The position numbers and the translations under genes are program-made. Below, one piece after another: positions 15,765-24,600 of a DNA stretch of 35,114 nucleotides (positions are counted from its first letter, which is position 1; the number at the start of each line of letters is the position of its first letter). The notes beneath the pieces are model-generated. The model was not told where the DNA came from and made no database searches. It worked only from the letters and a program-made list of their open reading frames with translations. This DNA is from Planctomycetota bacterium (GTDB lineage Bacteria; Planctomycetota; J058), in contig RFHU01000124.1 of assembly GCA_003695705.1 (NCBI GenBank), positions 1-35,114 of the forward strand. Reading direction: 5' to 3'.

Positions 15765-17002
15765 CGCGGGGCTTGCTCGGGGACCTCGATGGTCCAGCCC
15801 TCGCGCGGCCAGGCGCGCTCCACTCGGATCGGCGTCCCGTCCTCGGCGACGAGGGTGAAGTCGTCGCAGGTCCAGGGGACGGAGATCCCGTTGAAGGCGA
15901 CCAGGGTCACGTGCAGGTGGGGGATCGCCGAGCCGCCCGAGTTCCCCACCTCGCCGAGGAGTTGCCCCGCCTCGACCTGGTCGCCGACCTTGACCTTGAT
16001 GCTCCCGCACTTGGCGTGGACGTACCAAGTCAGCTCGCCCCCCTCGTGGAGGATCGAGACGCCGTTGTGCTTCTCGGCGCGGCCCTTGAGGCTCGCACGC
16101 AGGGGGTTGTCGGGGTTCCCGTCGCGCACCTCGACCACGCGACCGGGCGCCATGGCGTAGAAGGGCTGCCCCCAGGCGTAGACGTCCTCCAGCCGGCGCC
16201 CCCGTCCTCGGTAGTGCCGCCCTTCCGCGTCGACCTTGTTCAGGTCGAGGGCGTAGACCGCGTAGGACTTCTTCTGATGGTGCCGGGTGGGGTCGGGGCT
16301 TGCCTTCCAGCGACCGCGCACCGGCCAGCGCAGGGGGGTCTTCTGCCGGTAGGAGTCGGTGATGGGCCGCGCGAGGCGCAGGGCTTCCTTGTGGAAGATG
16401 TCCGCTCGCATCACCTCGCACAGCCAAGCGAAGCCCTGCGCCCGGTAGCCTGCCCTCAAGGCGTCGCGCGCCAGGGCGACGAGCCCGTCGTGATCCTTCG
16501 GCGCCAGCCGGTTGCGGCGCGTGCGCAGCCAGGTGAGTCCGTCCACCCACGCGCCGGTGTCGTCTTGCAACTCGCCGAGGCCGCGGCGCGCCTCCGCGGA
16601 CTCGGGGTCGCAGGCGAGCGCTTTCTCGTAGGCCGCGCGGCTTTCCTCCTCCAGCCCTTGCGCGCGCGCCCAGCGGCCGAGCCGCAACCAAGGCGCCGCC
16701 CCGGCGTCGTCCGGAATGCGATCGCGTCTGCGGGCGTAGCGCGCGCGCAGTTCCTCCGGGGTGGGCGGATCGATGGCCCGCAGCGACGAGACCTCCCGAT
16801 AGGCGATCCGCCGGCGACGACGTCCCTTGACTTCGAGGGCGTCCTTGCGGAAGCGCACACGCCCTTCGAGCACCGTTCCGTCGTGGAGGGTCACGCGAAG
16901 GGAGACGTTCTTGCTCGTGTTCGTGCTCGCGTTCCCCGCCGCCGCAGGGGAGGACGCTGCGGCGAGCCAGAGCAAGAGGGGAAGCGAGGTCCGGCGCGTC
17001 AC
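15761..17002 (-). CDS. Secreted M23/LytM-type protein with an N-terminal SH3-like/TPR-like region
   Basis: A 413-residue protein. An N-terminal signal peptide (RRTSLPLLLWLAAASSPAAA) is followed by a beta segment VTLHDGTVLEGRVRF, which resembles small SH3-like repeats in planctomycete envelope proteins, then TPR-like helices (EESRAAYEKALACDPESAEA). The C-terminal LytM domain has LTWYVHAKCGSIKVKVGD, QLLGEVGNSGGSAIPHLHV and the zinc pair HLH (His362, His364). The first zinc motif is less clear: HHQKKSYAVYALDLN keeps an Asp with the His displaced, so it may be a true peptidase or a non-catalytic activator. Expected location is periplasmic, acting on peptidoglycan cross-links. GTG at 17002 fits both the signal peptide and the 7-base distance from TACATT. 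Confidence 0.8.
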   Translation of the reverse strand: MTRRTSLPLLLWLAAASSPAAAGNASTNTSKNVSLRVTLHDGTVLEGRVRFRKDALEVKGRRRRRIAYREVSSLRAIDPPTPEELRARYARRRDRIPDDAGAAPWLRLGRWARAQGLEEESRAAYEKALACDPESAEARRGLGELQDDTGAWVDGLTWLRTRRNRLAPKDHDGLVALARDALRAGYRAQGFAWLCEVMRADIFHKEALRLARPITDSYRQKTPLRWPVRGRWKASPDPTRHHQKKSYAVYALDLNKVDAEGRHYRGRGRRLEDVYAWGQPFYAMAPGRVVEVRDGNPDNPLRASLKGRAEKHNGVSILHEGGELTWYVHAKCGSIKVKVGDQVEAGQLLGEVGNSGGSAIPHLHVTLVAFNGISVPWTCDDFTLVAEDGTPIRVERAWPREGWTIEVPEQAPR

Positions 17003-17015
17003 GGCTACCAATGTA
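17003..17015 (-). promoter_or_regulatory. -10 hexamer of a putative leaderless transcript
   Basis: Read on the minus strand, TACATT (17015-17010) is 7 bases before the GTG at 17002. No Shine-Dalgarno sequence lies between them. Confidence 0.4.
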
Positions 17016-17028
17016 GCGCGCCGCTCCC

Positions 17029-17041
17029 TACGATGAAGACC
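17029..17041 (+). promoter_or_regulatory. -10 hexamer of a putative leaderless transcript
   Basis: TACGAT (17029-17034) is 7 bases before the ATG at 17042. It overlaps an in-frame ATG at 17033, which is therefore unlikely to be the start. Together with the divergent TACATT it forms a compact back-to-back promoter. Confidence 0.4.
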
Positions 17042-18175
17042 ATGGCCGCGGACGAGTCGGTGACCACCTTCCAGCTGGTGCAGCGCCTCAAGGAGCAGAT
17101 CCTCGCGCGCGACCGCGTCATCCGCGAAGAAGCGGGGCGACTGCGCGCCACCCGCGACTACTTGGAGCGGCTCTTCGAGGCCCTCGCCGACGCGGTCCTC
17201 GTCGTCGGCCAGGACGGACGGGTGGAGTTCGTGAACCAGGCCGCCTGCGAGCTCCTCGCCTGCGGACGCGGCGAGCTGATCGGCACGCCGGCCTCGGCGC
17301 TGTGCGCCGACCCCGCGCAGGGAGCGGAGCTCGCGCCCGCGCGCCTGCGCCTTGCCCTGGAGCGCGAGACCACGCGGCGCAGCGAGCTGCTCTTGCGCCG
17401 TCGGGACGGGAACTCGGTGCCCGTCTCCTGGAGCGCGACCGTGCTGCGTGGCGAGGGCCGCCCGCCGGCCCTGGTGGCGGTGGCGCGAGACCTGCGCAAC
17501 GAGGGGCGCGTGGAGGACGCGCGGCGCCACGCCGTGGAGACACTGGCCGCCGGAGTGGCCCACGAGCTGCGCAACCCGTTGGGGGCCATTCAGAACTCGG
17601 TCCTCCTCCTCCGACGAGACCTCGACCTCGCGGCCGAGGACGCGGCGCTGCTCGACATCGTCTGCCGCGAGACCGAGCGCATGGCGGGCATCGTCGAACG
17701 CTTCCTCCGCTTCGCGCGCCCCGCGGCGCCTCGCTTCGCGCCGGTGGACCTCGGCGCCCTGCTCGACGATCTGGTCACCCTGGCCCGCCAGGACGACCGC
17801 GCGCAGGCCGGGCGCGAACTTCTGCTCCATGTGGACCCCGGACTCCCCAGCCTGACGGGCGACGCGGAGCAACTCCGGCAGGTGGTGTGGAACCTGCTCA
17901 GCAACGCCCTCGACGCCGCCGAACGCTCGGTGGCCGTGCGGGCGCGCGCCGCCCCTGGCGGCATCGAGGTCCGCGTGGCCGACGACGGCGCCGGCATGGA
18001 CCCTGCGACCCTGCGCAACGCCGTGCGCCCCTTCCACACCACCAAGGCCAAAGGAACCGGCCTCGGCCTGGCCATTTGCGAGCGAATCCTCGCAGCCCAT
18101 GGGGCGAGCCTCCGCCTGGAGAGCGCCCCCGGCGATGGGACCGCGGTCTCCTTCGTCCTCCCGGCGGAGAACTGA
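17042..18175 (+). CDS. NtrB-like PAS histidine kinase
   Basis: A 377-residue soluble kinase. It has an N-terminal coiled coil (about 10-50), a PAS domain (about 45-155; ALADAVLVVGQDGRVEFVNQ, LLRRRDGNSVPVSW), HisKA GVAHELRNPLGAIQNSVLLL (His174) and HATPase NLLSNALDAAERS, VADDGAGMD, RPFHTTKAKGTGLGLAIC. No membrane segment is seen, so the signal is cytoplasmic, sensed through the PAS domain or a partner. It lies 3 bases before an NtrC-type activator and is surely its kinase. ATG at 17042 is preferred over 17033 because a -10-like element overlaps the latter. Confidence 0.92.
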   Translation: MAADESVTTFQLVQRLKEQILARDRVIREEAGRLRATRDYLERLFEALADAVLVVGQDGRVEFVNQAACELLACGRGELIGTPASALCADPAQGAELAPARLRLALERETTRRSELLLRRRDGNSVPVSWSATVLRGEGRPPALVAVARDLRNEGRVEDARRHAVETLAAGVAHELRNPLGAIQNSVLLLRRDLDLAAEDAALLDIVCRETERMAGIVERFLRFARPAAPRFAPVDLGALLDDLVTLARQDDRAQAGRELLLHVDPGLPSLTGDAEQLRQVVWNLLSNALDAAERSVAVRARAAPGGIEVRVADDGAGMDPATLRNAVRPFHTTKAKGTGLGLAICERILAAHGASLRLESAPGDGTAVSFVLPAEN

Positions 18176-18178
18176 GCC

Positions 18179-19552
18179 GTGGCCCACGTCCTGGTGGTGG
18201 ACGACGAGCCCTCCCTGCGCCAGACGGTGTCGATCACCCTCTCGCGCGCGGGCCACTCGGTCGATGCCGCGGCTTCCGGCGAAGAGGCCGTGCACCGCAT
18301 CGGCGAGGTGCTCTACGACGTGGTGGTCACGGACCTGCGCATGGAAGGAGTCGACGGCCTCGCCGTCCTCGAGGCGGTCAAGGCCCGGGACGCCGACGCG
18401 GAAGTGCTCATCATCACCGCCCACGGGAGCATCGAGAGCGCGGTCCAGACGATCCGTCGGGGCGCCCACGACTACCTCACCAAACCCTTCACCCCCGACC
18501 AGATCCTGCACGCGGTGGACCTCGCCCTCGAGCGCCGCCGCCTGCGCACGGAGGTCCGCTCGCTCAGCCGACGGCTGGAAGACCCCAACGACCCCGTGAC
18601 CCTCGTCGGACACAGCGCGGCCCTCGAGCGCTGCCTCGACGTCGTCCGCGAGTGGGCCGAGTCGGACTCGACGATCCTGATCAGCGGCGAAACGGGAACC
18701 GGCAAGGACCTGCTCGCGCGCATGATCCTTCGCTACAGCCGCCGCGCCGACCGCCCCTTCGTGGTCGTCAACTGCGCGACCATTCCCGACAAGCTCTTCG
18801 AGAGCGAGCTGTTCGGACACATGAAGGGGGCCTTTTCGGGAGCGACCCGCAACCGCAAGGGGCTTGCGCAGGAGGCCGACGGTGGAACGCTCTTCCTCGA
18901 CGAAGTCGGAGAACTGCCCCTCGAGGTCCAGCCGCAGTTGCTGCGTTTCCTCGAGAGCGGAGAGGTACGGCCCATCGGTCAGAACCGCAGCCTGCGGGTG
19001 GACACGCGGGTCATTGCGGCGACCAACCGCGACCTGCTGGCCCTGATCCGCGAAGGGCGCTTCCGCGAAGACCTCTACTACCGCCTGAACGTGCTGCCCA
19101 TCGCCATTCCACCCCTTCGCGAGCGGCGCGAGGACATCCCGGTGCTCGCCGCGCACTTCGTCGAGCGCTTCGCGCGCCGCCTGGGCCGCCCGGTGCGGAG
19201 CATTTCCAAGAGAGCCCTCCTGGTGCTCAGCGGTTACGAGTGGCCCGGCAACGTGCGAGAGCTGGAAAACGTGATCGAACGCGCGGTCATGCTCGCCAAG
19301 GGCAACGAACTCCGGCCCGAGCACCTGTTCCTTCCCGGCAGCGGCTCCACCGACCCAGACGGCGGTGCGGGACCCAAGGGGCAGGGCGTTGGAGACCCCA
19401 TGCCCCTCGCCGAGCTCGAGCGCCGGCACATCCTCGCCGTGCTCAAGGCCTGCGGCGGGAACCAGAAACGCGCCGCCGGAGTGTTGGGCATCTCCAAGAG
19501 CACGCTCTGGCGAAAGCTGAAGGGCTACGGCGTCGACGCCGCCAGCTTGTGA
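18179..19552 (+). CDS. NtrC-family sigma-54-dependent response regulator
   Basis: A 457-residue bacterial enhancer-binding protein. The receiver (1-120) has VLVVDDE, VVVTDLRMEG (Asp52) and YLTKPF. The AAA+ domain (about 140-370) has Walker A GETGTGKD (170-177), the sigma-54 contact loop as GAFSGA (217-222) rather than the usual GAFTGA, Walker [13 protein letters not shown] and the arginine-finger segment [15 protein letters not shown]-terminal Fis-type helix-turn-helix is NQKRAAGVLGISKSTLWRKL. On phosphorylation by the upstream kinase it would oligomerise and open sigma-54 promoters. The Ser substitution in the contact loop occurs in some active members. GTG at 18179 follows the kinase stop by 3 bases. 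Target promoters are not seen in the window. Confidence 0.93.
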   Translation: MAHVLVVDDEPSLRQTVSITLSRAGHSVDAAASGEEAVHRIGEVLYDVVVTDLRMEGVDGLAVLEAVKARDADAEVLIITAHGSIESAVQTIRRGAHDYLTKPFTPDQILHAVDLALERRRLRTEVRSLSRRLEDPNDPVTLVGHSAALERCLDVVREWAESDSTILISGETGTGKDLLARMILRYSRRADRPFVVVNCATIPDKLFESELFGHMKGAFSGATRNRKGLAQEADGGTLFLDEVGELPLEVQPQLLRFLESGEVRPIGQNRSLRVDTRVIAATNRDLLALIREGRFREDLYYRLNVLPIAIPPLRERREDIPVLAAHFVERFARRLGRPVRSISKRALLVLSGYEWPGNVRELENVIERAVMLAKGNELRPEHLFLPGSGSTDPDGGAGPKGQGVGDPMPLAELERRHILAVLKACGGNQKRAAGVLGISKSTLWRKLKGYGVDAASL

Positions 19553-19572
19553 ACGCGAAGACCGACCGCGCA

Positions 19573-19607
19573 TTGCGCTCCGCCGAGGGTCGGGTAGCGT
19601 CTCGTCC
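19573..19607 (+). promoter_or_regulatory. Sigma-70-type promoter of a putative leaderless transcript
   Basis: TTGCGC (19573-19578), a 16-base spacer and TAGCGT (19595-19600) are followed by 7 bases and ATG at 19608. Initiation 7 bases after the -10 would fall at or beside the ATG. Confidence 0.5.
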
Positions 19608-20447
19608 ATGAACCGATCCCCCTCCCGCGAGGACCTACCCAGCGAAACCCTCGCGACCCTGCGGGCGGACTGGGACGCCTTCGCCGCCCTCTTCGAAGAG
19701 CGCATGGAGCCGGTCACCCGGCAGACGGCCCGCACCTTGCTCCTCCAGCTGCGCCTCTCGGAGGCGGACGCCCTCCTCGAAGTCGGTGCGGGGGCCGGCG
19801 GCGCTGCGCGCGAGGCCCGCGAACTCCTCCGCCCCGGCGCCCGGCACGTGGTGACGGACCTGTCCGCCGAAATGGTCCGCCGGGCGCGGCGCAAGCTGCC
19901 CGCCGCCGCCGAAGTCCACGAAGCCGACGCCCAGGCGCTGCCCTTCGCCGACGCCAGCTTCGACCGCTACCTCTCCAACCTGAACCTGATGCTCGTCCCC
20001 GACGCCGACGCCGCCCTCGCGGAGGCCGCGCGCGTGCTCGTCTCGGGAGGCCACGCCGCCTGGTGCGTGTGGGGCCGCCCCGAGCACAGCCCGCTGTTCA
20101 CCCTCCCCGCGCAGGCCGCGGAGCGGGTGGGCCTGACCCCGGCCACCAAGCAACGCTCGAACTTCTACCTGGGAGAGCGTGGCGCGCTGCGCGAGCGCGT
20201 CGCGCGCCACGGCTTTCGCGACGTACTCGCCTGGTACCAGCCCATGCCCGTCCCGGTACCGAGCGCGGAGGCCTTCGCGCGTTCGGTGCTGGGTACGCCT
20301 CGCTGGGAGCGCGCCCTCCAGGACCGCACCCACCAAGAACGCGAATCCCTGGAGCGGACCCTGGAGGAACTCGCTCGAGCGCGCCTCGAACGCGGTCTCC
20401 CCATTCAACTCGAGGCCTTGCTGGTGGTCGCCACCCGCGGGCCGTAG
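19608..20447 (+). CDS. Class I SAM-dependent methyltransferase (Methyltransf_11-like)
   Basis: A 279-residue methyltransferase. Motif I is LLEVGAGAGGAARE, the acidic end of strand 2 is HVVTDLSAEMVRRARRK, motif II-like is HEADAQALPFADASFDRYLS, and motif III is AARVLVSGGHAAWCVWG. These are the SAM-binding elements of the UbiE/Methyltransf_11 group. A helical C-terminal part (about 165-279) probably forms the substrate lid. The region PFADASFDR(Y) is typical of enzymes acting on small molecules. ATG at 19608 agrees with the promoter spacing. The gene converges on a Cdc123-like gene with a shared hairpin between; no substrate can be assigned. Confidence 0.88.
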   Translation: MNRSPSREDLPSETLATLRADWDAFAALFEERMEPVTRQTARTLLLQLRLSEADALLEVGAGAGGAAREARELLRPGARHVVTDLSAEMVRRARRKLPAAAEVHEADAQALPFADASFDRYLSNLNLMLVPDADAALAEAARVLVSGGHAAWCVWGRPEHSPLFTLPAQAAERVGLTPATKQRSNFYLGERGALRERVARHGFRDVLAWYQPMPVPVPSAEAFARSVLGTPRWERALQDRTHQERESLERTLEELARARLERGLPIQLEALLVVATRGP

Positions 20448-20490
20448 CGGTCCGTGGGCGAGAACCCGGACTGCGCCCGTCTCCCGTCGC

Positions 20491-20509
20491 GGGCCGAAGT
20501 CGTCGGCCC
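20491..20509. terminator. Hairpin between convergent genes
   Basis: GGGCCGA (20491-20497) and TCGGCCC (20503-20509) form a perfect 7-bp stem with a 5-base loop in the 116-base gap between two convergent genes. No T-run is present on either strand. A bidirectional terminator is inferred. Confidence 0.45.
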
Positions 20510-20563
20510 TCCTCCCCTCGTCCGCGCTTCCCGCGTGGCCCGCCGCGAAGGATCGACCCGCGC

Positions 20564-21367
20564 TCAGCTCAGCGTGCGGAAGGCGTAGCGCTCGAAGGTG
20601 TCTTCCTGCCAGGAGAAGAGGGCGGGGTCGCACCAGTCGAGCCAGGGGTGCAAGTCGAGGACCAGCGCACCCTCGTCGTCGCGGACCACGAAGTCGACCA
20701 CCAAGTCGGGGAGAGGCCAGCGTTGGCGGAGTTCTTCGCAGCGGCGCTGGACCCGGGCTTCGAGGTCCTCGGCGCGCTCGCCGAGGGCCGGCAGCGGGGT
20801 CTCGGTAAGGCGCTGGCTGAGTCCGACCAGCCTGCGCTCGCGCACGAAGGCCCGCAGCTCCGAGCTGGGCGCGACCTCGATCCAGGGACGAACGACGAGG
20901 GAAGGCTCGTAGGCGCACTCCTGGGCCAGGCACAGGTCTTCGAAGACACGGCGGCTCTCGAGGAGCACCGCGAGGGCCTCGGGACCGCCGTCGACCTGGC
21001 GGTCGTTCTCCCGGGCAATGGCGCTGTCGTTGGGAGCGCGAAAGCCGGTGCGCACGAAGGCCGCGCCCTCGGGCGATGCGGTCTGCGCGGAGAGGACGCC
21101 CTCTTCGAGCCCCAGAACCACCTCTTCGAGAGCCTCCGCGGGGAGGGGGCGCTCCCCGCGCTCGCGGCGCCAACAGGCCTCGATCAACAGGTCGCGGGCC
21201 GCGGCGTCGAGGCGGACGAACCAGGCGGGAAGCGCCACGTCGTCCAAAGCGTCCTGCCAGGCCTCGACGCAGGTGGCGCGCAAGGCCGCGAAGTGGCGCA
21301 TCCAGCGGCGAACGTACCGGTTCGTCGGGCTGTCGACGAACTCTGCCCACGCGCGATGCCCTGCCAC
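20564..21367 (-). CDS. Cdc123/D123-like ATP-grasp protein
   Basis: A 267-residue protein resembling the Cdc123 (D123) family, known in eukaryotes as an ATP-grasp factor for eIF2 assembly and with scattered bacterial members. Shared blocks are [13 protein letters not shown] (about 104-116, where the family has a Lys-then-SPKDA pattern), [15 protein letters not shown] (131-145), [11 protein letters not shown] then [17 protein letters not shown] (155-186), and near the end [13 protein letters not shown] / LVLDLHPW, equivalent to the family's D-x-N-P metal site with His in place of Asn. The N-terminal ~100 residues hold tryptophan/arginine-rich helices that I do not recognise. GTG at 21367 follows a TATAGC element by 6 bases. 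Function in bacteria is unknown; peptide or protein modification has been proposed for the family. Confidence 0.7.
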   Translation of the reverse strand: MAGHRAWAEFVDSPTNRYVRRWMRHFAALRATCVEAWQDALDDVALPAWFVRLDAAARDLLIEACWRRERGERPLPAEALEEVVLGLEEGVLSAQTASPEGAAFVRTGFRAPNDSAIARENDRQVDGGPEALAVLLESRRVFEDLCLAQECAYEPSLVVRPWIEVAPSSELRAFVRERRLVGLSQRLTETPLPALGERAEDLEARVQRRCEELRQRWPLPDLVVDFVVRDDEGALVLDLHPWLDWCDPALFSWQEDTFERYAFRTLS

Positions 21368-21379
21368 ACGGAAGCTATA
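21368..21379 (-). promoter_or_regulatory. Extended -10 element of a putative leaderless transcript
   Basis: Read on the minus strand, TGC-TATAGC has its hexamer at 21379-21374, 6 bases before the GTG at 21367. The TG motif is that of an extended -10. No Shine-Dalgarno sequence is present. Confidence 0.4.
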
Positions 21380-21594
21380 GCACGCTCTGCCGACACGAGG
21401 TAGGGACGGTGTCGCGGGCCGCCTCGCAGGAGACCTTCCCCCGGTCGCTCCCGAACGCCCGGCAGGCCTCTCCGGGCCCGCGGGCCGCGCGCAGAGCCCC
21501 TTCCGCGGGGCCAACCGGACTCGCCCCGCCAACGCGGGGGTGGAGCGGCGACCTCGCCGCCGAGGCCCGCTCGCGGGGCAACCGGGTCTTGAGC

Positions 21595-21609
21595 TATCCT
21601 CGGTGGTTC
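21595..21609 (+). promoter_or_regulatory. -10 hexamer of the large fusion regulator
   Basis: TATCCT (21595-21600) lies 9 bases before the ATG at 21610. The interval lacks a good ribosome-binding site, so the transcript would be leaderless or nearly so. Confidence 0.35.
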
Positions 21610-24600
21610 ATGGCGCCCTTGCTCGGCGGTCGCTATCGCCTCCTCTCTCCGCCCGACGCGACGCCGCTGCGCGCGCAGGACCTCCTGCGCGGAGGCACCC
21701 GGCGGATCCTCCTCTTCCCCCTCGGCCGCGTGGAACCGAGCGCCCTCACCGAAGCGCCCCTCGAGGGGAGGGTGCGGCACCCCCACCTGCTCGAGGTCCA
21801 CGGCGCAGGGCAGATCGACGAGGGACCGCTCGCGGGGCGGGTCTACGTGGTCACCGAAGACGTGGACGCGCCAACGCTCGCCGAGGCGGCAACGAAAGCT
21901 CCCATGCCGGCCGAGGCCCTGCTGAGGATCGCACGCAGCGCCTACTCCGCGCTGCGCGCCCTTCACGAGCTGGGCATCGTGCACGCAGGCGTCGAACCCG
22001 AGCGCCTTCACCTCTTCCCGGGCGGCTGCCGGGTAGGGGGCCTGGGTCTGGCCGCCCTCTGCCCTGCGGCTCTGCGGCCCGAGTTCCGGGCGCCCGATGT
22101 CCGCGCGGGCGCCGCCCCCTCGCCGCGTGCGGATGCATGGTCCCTGGGCGCGACCCTCTACTGGGCGGCGAGCGGCCGAATCCCCGAGGGGAATTCGCCT
22201 CTGCCCCTCGAAGAATTGCGCCCCGACCTGCCCGCGCCGCTCGCGCGAACGATCGCCCTCCTCCTCTCCTTCGGCCCGTCCGCGCGCGAGGAAACCACGG
22301 TGCGCTCCCTGCTCGGCCTCGAGCCCTCGCCCACGCCGGCACGCCTCGAGCCCCGCTTCGTCGGCCGGAGCGCGGACCTGCGCGCGGTGTTGGCGGCCGT
22401 GGAGGAGGCCGAGGCCCTCGCCGCCGCGGGCCGCGCGGCGCGCGAGGCCGTCCCCGCGGGGAGCGTTCCGCCCTTCGTGTCCTTTGCCGGGGAGGAGGGC
22501 TTCGGCAAGACGCGCCTCCTCGAGGAAGCCGCGGCTCGCCTGCTGCGGCGTGGGGTTCGCGTGCTCTGGGCGCACGGGAGTCGAGGCCGCGCGCCGGGAG
22601 CGCTCTGGGAGACCGTCCTCGGACGCGCCGAGCGCCTCGGCGGCGACGCGACCCTCGCCGCGCGCGCCCGAAGCGCGTGCGCCGAAGGCGCGCCCGTGCG
22701 CGTGGCCGGCGAGTGGATCGCGCGCGCCTTGCTCGACTTCGCACGCCGCGGCCCCGTAGCGCTCTTCGTCGACGACGCCCACTGCCTCTCCCGCCTCGAC
22801 CTCGAGCTGCTCCTGCAGGTGGCGCGCGCCGCCGCCGCACCGGGCGCGCTCGGACCGCTGGCGCTCGTCCTCAGCGTGCGACCCGACGGCGCCGGCCTTC
22901 TCGACGAACTGCTCGCCGCCCCCCTCGCCCCGGAGCACGTCGTGCGCTCTCTCGGCCCCCTCTCCGACGAGGAGGCGCACGCCCTCGCGACCTCCCTGCT
23001 GCCCCCAGGGCCGGAGGCGGCCGAGGTGGTCGGGCGCCTGACGGCGCTGGGCGGAGGCTGTCCCTTCTTGCTCGCCGAACTGGCTCGGGAGTGGCGACGC
23101 GGCGGCGGGACGCCGGCCTCCGTGCGGGAGGCGATCGACGGAGCCCTCCGCCGCGCCAGCCCCGAAGGCCGCACCCTCCTCTCTGCCCTCGCCGTTCTCG
23201 ACGGACCGGCTCCGCGTCGACTCTGCCAAGCCCTGCCCCTCGGAGGACCGTGCCCGCACGACGCGGTCCTCACCGAGCTCGTCGCCCTCGGCTTGCTCGA
23301 ACCCGAAGAAGGCGGGGCCTCCTTCGCCTTCCGCCAGGGGATTGCGCGCCAGGTCGTGCGCGAGGGACTGGACGAAGACGGGCTCGCAGCCCTGAGCGAG
23401 CGCGTTCTCGCTGCCTGCGAGGCCTCCGGGGCAGGCTCGGCCCACGAACGAGCCCGCCTCGCGCTGCAGGCCCGGCGTCCGGACGCCGTGGATCGAGCGC
23501 TCGCTGCCACAGAGGAAGGTCCCGGCCACGAGGCCCTCTACGAACTCCTGCTCGACGCGCTCGAGCCTGGAGCCCGCCGCGCCGAGGTCTGCCGGCGCCT
23601 CGCCGCGTGCCTGCGCGCCCGCAGCGCCCTGGCCGAAGCGCGCCGCGCGCTCGAGCTGGGCCTCGCGGACCTCGCCGAAGAGCCCCTCCCCTCGCCGCTG
23701 CAGGCAACACTGTGGTTGGACCTCTCCCGACTGGCCGGCTCCGAAGGCGACGCCTTCGGGGCTCTCGAGGGCGCGGCGCGCGGCCTCGCCGCCCTCGCGG
23801 ACCTGGGCGCCGAAACGGACGAACTCCGCGCGCGCCTGCTGGCGAGCGAAGGGCGCGCCCTCTTGCTCCGAGGCGATCCCACCAGCGCCCGAGCGCGATA
23901 CGCCGAGGCGATCGCCGCCCTCGGACCAGGACCCAAGGCCGAAGTCGAGCGGGCGCGCTTCCTGGTCGAAGAGGCGCAGGCCCGGGTCTTGTCCCTCGAC
24001 AAGGCGAGCTACCAGACCGCGCGCCACCAGGTCGAGGAGGCCATGGGGGTGCTGCGCCGCAGCGGAGAAGAGGCTGCCCTGCGGGACGCCCTCCGGGTCC
24101 TGGGGAACCACGCCTTCTACTCGGGCGACCTGAACGAAGCGGAGCGCTGCTTCGCCGAAGCGCTGCGCGCCAGCGAGGCCGCCGCCGACCTCGCCATGAC
24201 CTCGGGCATGCTGAACAACCTAGGCATGGTCGCTGCGCAACGAGGAGAGGCGCGGCGCGCGGAAGGCCTCTTCGTGCGCGCGCTCGACCAAGGCGAGCGC
24301 CTCGGCCAGCCCGCCGTGGTGTGCCGCGCCACCACCAACCTGGCTCGCGTGCGGCGTGACCTAGGCGATCTGGCCGCCGCGCGACGCCTGTTCGCGCGCG
24401 CGGCGCGGCTCGCGCGCGCGAGCGGCGACGCCGTGATCGAAAGCGCGGCCCTCTCGGAGCTGGGCACGACGTGCCTGCGCTCCGGCCGCCTGCAGGCAGC
24501 GCAACGCGCCCTGCTCCGCAGCCGGCGCCTCCGACTGGAGCGAGGAGACCCCGGTCGCGTGGCCTGGTCGGAACTGGAGCTTGGGGAACTGTGGCGCACC

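Noticed and set aside
17002-19894. Long upstream extension of the M23 reading frame
   Set aside because: It is antisense to the NtrB/NtrC genes, and a signal peptide plus promoter mark the start at 17002.
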